From contig JANWUU010000293.1 in the NCBI GenBank assembly GCA_025057735.1, positions 1 to 13,357 of the forward strand: a stretch of 13,357 nucleotides of DNA, written 5' to 3'. This document shows, in pieces, positions 7,102 to 13,357 of this stretch (positions within the stretch are counted from its first letter, which is position 1; every line of letters begins with the position of its first letter). The DNA comes from Burkholderiaceae bacterium. GTDB lineage: Bacteria > Pseudomonadota > Gammaproteobacteria > Burkholderiales > Burkholderiaceae. Made by a program: the position numbers and the translations under genes. Below the pieces are notes generated by a model. That model saw only the letters and a list, made by a program, of their open reading frames with translations, was not told where the DNA came from and did no database searches.

Positions 7102-8289
7102 ATGAATGCCATGGTCAGATTCGCCCCGCTGGCGATCGCCGCCGCAGTGGCGCTTGCCGCCTGCGGCAAGAAAGAGGAGCCAGCCAAGAAGGAGGCCGCG
7201 AAGGCGGCGCCCGCCGCGCCGGCGGAGCAGGTGGTCAAGATCGGTCACGTCGCTCCGCTGACGGGTCCGATCGCTCACCTGGGCAAGGACAACGAGAACG
7301 GTGCACGCATGGCGGTGGACGAAATCAATGCCGCCGGCGGCATCAAAGTGGGCGACAAGGTCATCAAGCTGGAGCTGGTGGCGGAAGACGACAAGGCCGA
7401 CCCGAAAGAGGGCACGCTGGTGGCGCAGAAGCTGGTGGACGCCGGCGTGGTGGCGGTGGTCGGACATCTGAACTCGGGCACCTCCATTCCAGCTTCCAAG
7501 ATCTACGCCGACGCCAACGTGACGCAAATTTCGCCGTCGGCCACCAATCCAAAGCTCACGGAGCAGGGCTTCAAGACGACCTTCCGCGTGGTGGCCAACG
7601 ACAACCAGCAGGGCGCGGTGCTCGCCAACTACGCGGCCACCGAGATGAAGGCGAAGACGATCGCGATCGTCGACGACCGCACCGCCTATGGGCAGGGTCT
7701 GGCCGACGTGGTCGAGAAAGTGGCGAAGGAGAAAGGCCTGAAGGTCGTCGCGCGCGAGTTCGCCACCGACAAGACGACCGATTTCAACGCCATTTTGACC
7801 AAGATCCGCGCCGCCAAGCCGGACGTGGTCATGTACGGCGGCATGGACGCCACCGCGGGCCCGATGGCCAAGCAGATGAAGCAGCTCGGCATCAAGGCGC
7901 AGCTGCTGGCCGGCGATGGGGTGTGCTCGCCCGAATTCATCAAGCTGGCCGGGGACGCCGCGGGCATCCTCACCTGCTCGATGGCGGGCGAGGCGGTGGA
8001 GAAGCTCGCCAAGGGTGAGGAGTTCAAGCAGAAGTACAAGGCCAAGTTCGGCACCGACGTGCAGGTGTATTCGCCGTACAGCTATGACGCGGTGTACGTG
8101 ATCGCGGACGCCATCAAGCGCGCCGGCAGCGCCGACCGTGCCGCCATCACCGCCGCCATGCCGGCCACCAACTACAACGGCATCACCGGCACGATCCAGT
8201 TCGACGAAAAAGGCGACATCAAAAACGGGGCCATCTCGATTTTCCGCGTGAAGGACGGCAAACTGGAGTACATCTCCACCTCGCGCTGA
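7102..8289 (+). CDS. Branched-chain amino acid ABC transporter substrate-binding protein, probable lipoprotein
   Basis: This 395-residue receptor belongs to the LivJ/LivK family (Peripla_BP_6 fold) and delivers branched-chain or related amino acids to the LivHM permease. The receptor body begins VVKIGHVAPLTGPIAHLGKD (44-63). GHLNSGTSIPAS (121-132) corresponds to the serine/threonine loop that holds the amino acid backbone. DDRTAYGQGLA (191-201) and PYSYDAVYV (325-333) are also family features. Unusually for the family, the N-terminus ends its hydrophobic stretch in LAAC (18-21), a good lipobox, followed by a Lys/Glu/Ala/Pro linker (22-42). Cys275 and Cys292 could form a disulfide. AAGGAG lies eight bases before the ATG at 7102. 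A strong terminator follows the stop, so this gene is probably expressed above the downstream transporter genes. The exact ligand cannot be told from sequence. Confidence 0.95.
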   Translation: MNAMVRFAPLAIAAAVALAACGKKEEPAKKEAAKAAPAAPAEQVVKIGHVAPLTGPIAHLGKDNENGARMAVDEINAAGGIKVGDKVIKLELVAEDDKADPKEGTLVAQKLVDAGVVAVVGHLNSGTSIPASKIYADANVTQISPSATNPKLTEQGFKTTFRVVANDNQQGAVLANYAATEMKAKTIAIVDDRTAYGQGLADVVEKVAKEKGLKVVAREFATDKTTDFNAILTKIRAAKPDVVMYGGMDATAGPMAKQMKQLGIKAQLLAGDGVCSPEFIKLAGDAAGILTCSMAGEAVEKLAKGEEFKQKYKAKFGTDVQVYSPYSYDAVYVIADAIKRAGSADRAAITAAMPATNYNGITGTIQFDEKGDIKNGAISIFRVKDGKLEYISTSR

Positions 8290-8304
8290 CGCGGCCAACG
8301 CTGC

Positions 8305-8336
8305 AAAGACGGCACCTGCGGGTGCCGTCTTTTTTT
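8305..8336 (+). terminator. Intrinsic terminator between the receptor and livH
   Basis: AAAGACGGCACC (8305-8316) pairs perfectly with GGTGCCGTCTTT (8321-8332) around TGCG, and the T run continues to 8336. It is 15 bases after the receptor stop and 66 bases before livH. It should stop or strongly attenuate transcripts from the receptor promoter, giving more receptor than membrane components. Confidence 0.88.
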
Positions 8337-8354
8337 ACGAGGGCCCCCGCTTGC

Positions 8355-8360
8355 TAGGAT
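8355..8360 (+). promoter_or_regulatory. Possible extended -10 promoter for livHMGF
   Basis: TAGGAT at 8355-8360 is preceded by TG at 8352-8353, which gives an extended -10 arrangement, and is followed by the GC-rich GCGCTGCGG. A 17-base spacing would place the -35 in the T run of the preceding terminator (8332-8337, TTTTTA), a poor match. It could give the permease genes independent transcription after the terminator. Confidence 0.35.
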
Positions 8361-8402
8361 GCGCTGCGGCCCGCCACAACGCCCACCGTAGGGGAGACGG
8401 CG

Positions 8403-9332
8403 ATGGAGACCTTCATCCAGCAGGTTCTCAACGGCCTGGTGCTCGGCAGCCTCTATTCGCTGGTCGCGCTCGGCTACACGATGGTCTACGGGATCCTGAA
8501 TTTGATCAACTTCGCGCACGGCGACGTGCTGATGATCGGGGCCCTGACCGCGTTGTCGACGATTCTTTTCCTGCAGAAGCTGTATCCGGACTTGCCCGGC
8601 TGGCTGCTGCTGGTCGCCGGCATGGCCACTGCCATCCCGACCTGCGTGATCACGAGCCTGATCATCGAGCGGGTGGCGTACCGGCCGCTGCGCCATGCGC
8701 CGCGCCTTGCGCCCCTGATCACCGCGATCGGGGTTTCGATCGTGCTGCAAACCCTGGCGATGATCATCTGGGGCCGCAACTACCTCACCTTCCCGCAGCT
8801 GCTGCCCAACGAGCCGATCCACGTGCTGGGGGCGACGATCACAGTCACCAAGCTGCTGGTGATCGTGCTGTCGGCGGCGATCATGGTCGGGCTGATGGTG
8901 CTCGTTAACAGCACGCGGCTGGGGCGTGCGATGCGGGCGACCGCGGAAAACCCACGTGTCGCAGGCCTCATGGGCGTCAATCCGAACTACGTCATCGCGG
9001 TGACCTTCGCGATCGGGGCGGCCCTGGCGGCGGTGGCCGGCGTGATGTTCGCCGCCACGTACTCGGTGGCGCACTTTTACATGGGCTTCCTGCCGGGGCT
9101 GAAGGCGTTCACGGCCGCGGTACTAGGCGGCATCGGCAACATTCCGGGCGCGATGGTCGGCGGCGTGCTGCTCGGGCTCATCGAGGCGCTCGGCGCCGGC
9201 TACATCGGGCAATTGACGGGCGGCGTGTTCGGCTCGCACTACCAGGACGTGTTTGCCTTCATCGTGCTGTGCGGCGTGCTGATCCTGCGGCCCAGCGGCC
9301 TGCTGGGCGAGCGCGTCGCCGAACGCGCCTAG
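8403..9332 (+). CDS. livH: Branched-chain amino acid ABC transporter permease LivH
   Basis: This 309-residue polytopic inner-membrane permease pairs with LivM to form the channel. Family features are LNLINFAHGD (32-41), IIERVAYRPLRHAPRLAPLI (87-106), the cytoplasmic coupling loop TRLGRAMRATAENPRVAG (171-188) that contacts the ATPases, LGGIGNIPGAMVGG (241-254) and the C-terminal LRPSGLLGE (295-303). About eight hydrophobic helices are visible, and the length is normal for the family. AGGGGA (8390-8395) lies seven bases before the ATG. It is the first gene of the tight livH-livM-livG-livF run, with 14 bases to livM. Confidence 0.95.
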   Translation: METFIQQVLNGLVLGSLYSLVALGYTMVYGILNLINFAHGDVLMIGALTALSTILFLQKLYPDLPGWLLLVAGMATAIPTCVITSLIIERVAYRPLRHAPRLAPLITAIGVSIVLQTLAMIIWGRNYLTFPQLLPNEPIHVLGATITVTKLLVIVLSAAIMVGLMVLVNSTRLGRAMRATAENPRVAGLMGVNPNYVIAVTFAIGAALAAVAGVMFAATYSVAHFYMGFLPGLKAFTAAVLGGIGNIPGAMVGGVLLGLIEALGAGYIGQLTGGVFGSHYQDVFAFIVLCGVLILRPSGLLGERVAERA

Positions 9333-9346
9333 CGGGAGGCACCGCC

Positions 9347-10465
9347 ATGAGCCTCTTTTTCCCGCAATGGCGCCACCACCCGAAGGCGGCGGCCGCCGCC
9401 ACCTGGGCGCTGGTCGCATTGGCACTGGCCCTGCCGTTCATCGTCGGCCAGTTCGGCAACGCCTGGGTACGGGCGCTCGCCTTCGCGCTGCTGTACGTGA
9501 TGCTGGCGCAGGGACTGAACGTGGTGGTCGGCTTCGCCGGCCTGCTGGATCTGGGCTACATCGCCTTCTATGCGGTCGGCGCCTACATGTACGCGCTGCT
9601 CGCCTCGCCGCATCTGTTCAACAACTTCCCGGCGGTGGCGGCCGCCTTCCCCGACGGCCTGCACAGCTCAATCTGGATGGTGATTCCGCTGGGCGCGGCG
9701 CTCGCCGCGCTGTTCGGCATTCTGCTCGGCGCACCGGTGCTGAAGCTGCGCGGCGACTATCTGGCGATCGTCACACTCGGCTTCGGCGAGATCATCCGCA
9801 TCTTTCTCAACAACCTGAACGCGCCGCTGAATTTCACCAATGGCCCGCAGGGCATCACGCTGATCGACCCGGTACGTGTCTTCGGCATCAACTTCGGCCG
9901 TCCGCTGTCGATCTTCGGCTTCGAACTGCCGTCCGTCTACCTGTACTACTACCTGTTCCTGCTGCTGGCGATCGTCACCCTGATCGTCTGCGCGCGCCTG
10001 CAAGACTCGCGTCTCGGTCGCGCCTGGATGGCGATCCGCGAGGACGATATCGCCGCCAAGGCGATGGGCATCAACGTGCGCAACGTCAAGCTGCTCGCCT
10101 TTGCACTGGGGGCCACCTTCGGCGGAGTGGCCGGCGCCATGTTCGCCGCCTTCCAGGGCTTCGTGTCGCCGGAGTCGTTCTCGCTGATGGAGTCGATCAT
10201 CGTGCTGGCGATGGTGGTGCTGGGCGGCATCGGCCACATCCCGGGCGTGGTGCTCGGCGCCGTGCTGCTGGCGGTGTTTCCCGAGTTCCTGCGCCACACG
10301 GTGGTGCCGGTACAGCAGCAGTTGTTCGGCAAGGTGCTGATCGACGCCGAGGTCCTGCGCATGCTGCTGTACGGGCTGGCGATGGTGCTGATCATGCTGT
10401 ACCGCCCGAAAGGACTGTGGCCAGCGCCCGAACACGGCATCCGCCCCGTCGGGCGGGCCGCCTAG
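9347..10465 (+). CDS. livM: Branched-chain amino acid ABC transporter permease LivM
   Basis: This 372-residue polytopic permease partners LivH. Landmarks are LAQGLNVVVGFAGLLDLGYI (53-72), LRGDYLAIVTLGFGEIIRI (134-152), the ATPase-coupling loop SRLGRAWMAIREDDIAAKAM (221-240), VLGGIGHIPGVVLG (291-304) and the terminal YRPKGLWP (352-359). The ATG at 9347 is preceded by GGGAGG (9334-9339), which overrides an in-frame extension of 26 codons that runs back into livH in another frame. The extra tail after RPKGLWP is short and Arg/Gly-rich. It lies nine bases before livG, whose ribosome site overlaps the livM stop. Confidence 0.95.
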   Translation: MSLFFPQWRHHPKAAAAATWALVALALALPFIVGQFGNAWVRALAFALLYVMLAQGLNVVVGFAGLLDLGYIAFYAVGAYMYALLASPHLFNNFPAVAAAFPDGLHSSIWMVIPLGAALAALFGILLGAPVLKLRGDYLAIVTLGFGEIIRIFLNNLNAPLNFTNGPQGITLIDPVRVFGINFGRPLSIFGFELPSVYLYYYLFLLLAIVTLIVCARLQDSRLGRAWMAIREDDIAAKAMGINVRNVKLLAFALGATFGGVAGAMFAAFQGFVSPESFSLMESIIVLAMVVLGGIGHIPGVVLGAVLLAVFPEFLRHTVVPVQQQLFGKVLIDAEVLRMLLYGLAMVLIMLYRPKGLWPAPEHGIRPVGRAA

Positions 10466-10474
10466 GAGACGACC

Positions 10475-11268
10475 GTGACCGAAGACGTCATCCTGCGCGT
10501 GCGCGGCGTCCACAAGCGTTTCGGGGGACTACAGGCCCTGGCGGACGTCGGTGTCACGATCCGCCGCGGCGAGATCTACGGGCTGATCGGTCCGAATGGC
10601 GCCGGCAAGACCACGTTTTTCAACGTCATCACCGGCCTGTATACGGCGGATTCCGGCAGCTTCGAGCTGGACGGCAAGCCTTACGAGCCGAGCGAACCGC
10701 ACAAGGTCGCGGCGGCCGGCATCGCGCGCACCTTCCAGAACATCCGCCTGTTCCCGGACATGACGGCGCTGGAAAACGTGATGGTCGGCCGTCACGTGCG
10801 CACGCGCGCCACTGCGCTGGACGCGGTGCTGCGCACCCGCTTCCAGCGGTGGGAGGAGGCGGCCATCCGCCAGCGCGCGCTGGAGTTGCTCGACTATGTC
10901 GGCATCGCGCGCTATGCGGACTTTCAGGCGCGCACCCTGGCTTACGGCGACCAGCGCCGCCTGGAGATCGCGCGTGCGCTTGCCACCGATCCCAAGCTGC
11001 TGGCGCTCGATGAGCCGGCCGCTGGCATGAACGCGACGGAAAAGCTCGCGCTGCGCGGGCTGCTGGAGAACATCCGCCGCGACGGCATCACGATCCTGCT
11101 GATCGAGCACGACGTGAAACTGGTGATGGGGCTGTGCGACCGCGTGACCGTGCTCGATTACGGCAAGATGATCGCCGAGGGCACGCCGGCCGAGGTACAG
11201 CGCAATCCGGCGGTGATCGAGGCCTATCTGGGCGGATCGCATCGCCCGGTGGCGCAGGAGGCGGCGCG

Positions 11269-11272
<4 letters not shown>
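10475..11272 (+). CDS. livG: Branched-chain amino acid ABC transporter ATP-binding protein LivG
   Basis: This 265-residue ABC ATPase is one of the two nucleotide-binding subunits on the cytoplasmic face of LivHM. Walker A is GPNGAGKTT (39-47), the Q-loop glutamine is Gln88 (ARTFQNIRLF), the signature region is LAYGDQRRLEIARALA (155-170), Walker B is LLALDEP (175-181) and the switch histidine is His212 (IEHDVKLVMG). The non-LSGGQ signature is normal for LivG. The C-terminal extension ending VIEAYLGG (248-254) is also typical. The start is GTG at 10475; AGGAG (10464-10468) overlaps the livM TAG, so translation is probably coupled. The stop overlaps the livF start. Confidence 0.95.
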
Positions 11273-11991
<719 letters not shown>

Positions 11992-11992
11992 G

Positions 11993-12010
11993 CAGCGGCA
12001 GACGCCGCTG
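11993..12010. terminator. Hairpin in the 24-base gap between livF and the PaiB-like gene
   Basis: CAGCGGC (11993-11999) and GCCGCTG (12004-12010) form a seven-base stem with a four-base loop, exactly in the short convergent gap. No T run follows on either strand, so if it terminates at all it is not a standard intrinsic terminator. It may serve as a shared 3' end structure. Confidence 0.3.
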
Positions 12011-12015
12011 GGGGC

Positions 12016-12633
12016 TCACGCGATGCCGAGTCGGCGCATCCACGCCGCCAGTTCGCGCGCGCCGTCGTGACCCCCGTCGAGCGCGGCCCGCACGTTGGCA
12101 CGATCCTGCGCGGGCCGATTCTGGCCGAGCTTGAACTTTCCCTCGAGGCGGCTGACGGCAAGGGTCAGCCCGACGATCGCGCCTTTCATGCGCGCGCGAA
12201 AGTCCTCGTCCAAATCGTCCCACTGCGCGCGGTAATCTGGGTCGTGCGCATCGATCAGCGCCTTGAGGATTCGCTCCTTGCCGTCGTCATCGTCGACGCG
12301 CCTGATGCGGCCATAGGCATGCACGACGATGTAATTCCAGGTCGGGACCGCGGCGCGCGTCGTGTACAGTCGCGGCGACACGTACGCGTCGGGACCGCGG
12401 AACAGCGCGACGGCCTCGGTCCCGTCGCACAGCACAGCCGCGTGCGGGTTGGCGCGCGCGACGTGACCGAACAGCACGAGTCGACCCGCCTCCTCGCGCG
12501 CCAGCAGCGGCAAATGCGTGAAACAGGGCGCGCCGTCGGCCACGGACACCAGCGTGGCCAATGGATGCGCGTCGATCACCGCACGCAGCCGCGCCGGCTC
12601 GGTGATCTGGAAATGCGACGGCAGATACAGCAT
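12016..12633 (-). CDS. PaiB-family FMN-binding protein / negative transcriptional regulator
   Basis: This 205-residue split-barrel flavin-binding protein is like Bacillus PaiB, a family annotated as negative regulators although many members lack a proven DNA-binding role. Family marks are MLYLPSHFQ (1-9), THLPLL (39-44), FGHVARANPH (55-64), the highly conserved VPTWNYIVVHAYG (96-108) and LEGKFKLGQNRP (163-174). The ATG at 12631-12633 gives the standard N-terminus, and a 15-codon upstream in-frame extension is rejected. It lies four bases after the stop of the flavin reductase gene, with a weak GAGG overlapping that stop, so the two are probably one operon. The pairing with a flavoprotein reductase suggests an FMN-dependent redox or detoxification role as an alternative to regulation. 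Confidence 0.88.
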   Translation of the reverse strand: MLYLPSHFQITEPARLRAVIDAHPLATLVSVADGAPCFTHLPLLAREEAGRLVLFGHVARANPHAAVLCDGTEAVALFRGPDAYVSPRLYTTRAAVPTWNYIVVHAYGRIRRVDDDDGKERILKALIDAHDPDYRAQWDDLDEDFRARMKGAIVGLTLAVSRLEGKFKLGQNRPAQDRANVRAALDGGHDGARELAAWMRRLGIA

Positions 12634-12637
12634 CGCC

Positions 12638-13357
12638 TCAGCGCGCCAGATCCGCCTGCGACGTGAAGGCGTCGGCAAAGAACTGGTCTTCGGGCAGTCC
12701 GCATCGCGTGGTGAAATCCCGGCGCGCGGCCTCGACCATCACCGGCGCACCGCAGGCGTAGACCTGGACGCCGGACAAATCCGGCATATCTTCCATCACC
12801 GCGCGATGCACGAACCCGGTGCGGCCGCTCCAGCCATCCTCCGGCTTCGGTTCCGACAGCACTGGCACATAGGTGAAGTTTGGCTGCTCGCGCGCCCAGG
12901 CGAGCGGCAGCTCGTGCAGGTACAAATCGGCGCGCGTGCGGCAGCCCCAGTAGAGCCAGACCGGCCGCGCCGGCCGGTTGGGCTCGTCGCGGTTCAACCG
13001 CTTGTGGAAGATGTATTCGGCGATCGCCTTGATCGGAGCGAAGCCGGTGCCGCTGGCGAGCAGCACGATCGGCCGCCGGTCGTCCTCGCGCAGGAAGAAC
13101 GTGCCGAGCGGCCCCTCCAGGCGCAGAATGTCGCGTTCCTTCAGCGGCGGCGCCTTGGCGCCGAACAGGCGGTCGGTGAACACGCCGCCCGGCATGTGGC
13201 GGATGTGCAGCGTCAGCAGTTCGTCGGCATGCGGCGGTGTCGCGATCGAATAACTGCGCCGCTGGCCGTCGTTCAATATGAATTCGATGTACTGCCCCGC
13301 GCGGTACTGCAGCCGCTCGTTGGCCGGCAGCTGCAGCGAAACGATCGCCACATCCGG
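12638..13357 (-). CDS. FAD/NAD(P)H oxidoreductase, CDP-6-deoxy-glucoseen reductase type (5' truncated)
   Basis: The C-terminal 239 residues of a ferredoxin-NADP reductase-fold protein are visible; the frame stays open to the window edge (PDVAIVSLQLPANERLQ). FAD binding is shown by RSYSIATPP, with RHMPGGVFTDRLF and LEGPLGTFFL. NAD(P)H binding is shown by LLASGTGFAPIKAIAEY, WLYWGCRTRADLYL and VQVYACGAPVMVEAARRDF. The wording resembles burkholderial proteins annotated as CDP-6-deoxy-delta-3,4-glucoseen reductase, which carry an N-terminal [2Fe-2S] ferredoxin domain with CxxxxCxxC. That domain would lie beyond the edge and cannot be checked. The real substrate is uncertain; no deoxysugar genes are near, so a general electron-transfer reductase is more likely. 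A valine-to-Met start at 13351 is rejected since homology continues past it. Confidence 0.9.
   Translation of the reverse strand, partial: PDVAIVSLQLPANERLQYRAGQYIEFILNDGQRRSYSIATPPHADELLTLHIRHMPGGVFTDRLFGAKAPPLKERDILRLEGPLGTFFLREDDRRPIVLLASGTGFAPIKAIAEYIFHKRLNRDEPNRPARPVWLYWGCRTRADLYLHELPLAWAREQPNFTYVPVLSEPKPEDGWSGRTGFVHRAVMEDMPDLSGVQVYACGAPVMVEAARRDFTTRCGLPEDQFFADAFTSQADLAR

Noticed and set aside
6511..8298. A long minus-strand frame (595 codons) opposite the cytochrome c and Liv receptor genes.
   Set aside because: It covers two real genes on the opposite strand, including the terminator at 6874-6904, and encodes His/Arg/Gly-rich sequence without domain signals.
8172..9074. A minus-strand frame of 300 codons opposite livH.
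   Set aside because: It is antisense to a conserved permease, its translation is dominated by Asp/His/Gln/Arg repeats typical of reverse reading of hydrophobic codons, and it has no ribosome site.
11013..11040. LivG signature segment lacking the classical LSGGQ, and LivF lacking the switch histidine.
   Set aside because: Both departures are normal for these subfamilies (LivG uses an L-x-YG-x-QR form; LivF uses a VEQN form), so they are not signs of decay.
12638..13351. Treating the flavin reductase as complete with a GTG start at 13351.
   Set aside because: The frame and family-like sequence continue upstream to the window edge, and proteins of this type carry an N-terminal ferredoxin domain, so the gene is truncated by the window.

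Overview
The window is a GC-rich chromosomal segment that reads as Betaproteobacteria, most likely Burkholderiales. The grounds are a TctC/Bug-type periplasmic receptor, a short Trp-rich membrane protein of the kind seen in that order, and protein N-termini (Lgt, IlvD) that look burkholderial from memory. I see no insertion sequences, tRNA or rRNA genes, CRISPR arrays, integrases or phage genes. Coding density is very high and the layout is ordinary core chromosome.

Layout. (1) Bases 1-155 hold the C-terminal end of an unidentified plus-strand gene. It overlaps the end of the next gene tail to tail. (2) Bases 152-4328, minus strand, hold a four-gene run transcribed lgt, Bug receptor, crotonase, matB, with gaps of 20, 5 and 6 bases. 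The last three genes form a plausible unit for taking up a dicarboxylate, probably malonate, charging it to the CoA thioester and processing it. The crotonase has lost one of the two catalytic glutamates of enoyl-CoA hydratases. (3) A 148-base divergent region carries a perfect 7+7 palindrome with a TAGAAT box on each strand. It separates lgt from ilvD (4477-6165), which encodes dihydroxy-acid dehydratase of branched-chain amino acid synthesis. (4) A small Trp-rich membrane protein (minus) and a small periplasmic cytochrome c (plus) are divergently arranged. The cytochrome gene ends at a strong intrinsic terminator.

(5) Bases 7102-11991 hold a complete branched-chain (or related) amino acid ABC transporter in the order receptor, LivH, LivM, LivG, LivF. 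A strong intrinsic terminator follows the receptor gene, so receptor and membrane/ATPase genes are probably expressed at different levels. The receptor carries a lipobox and a Lys/Ala/Pro-rich tether, so it is probably a lipoprotein rather than a free periplasmic protein. (6) Bases 11992-13357, minus strand, hold a PaiB-like FMN-binding protein preceded by the C-terminal 239 residues of an FAD/NAD(P)H flavin reductase of the CDP-6-deoxy-glucoseen-reductase type, which runs off the window.

I found no convincing undescribed system. The items most worth a second look are the matB-crotonase-Bug cassette as a possible compact malonate pathway with a crotonase-type decarboxylase, the lipidated Liv receptor with its internal terminator, and the symmetrical divergent promoter between lgt and ilvD.
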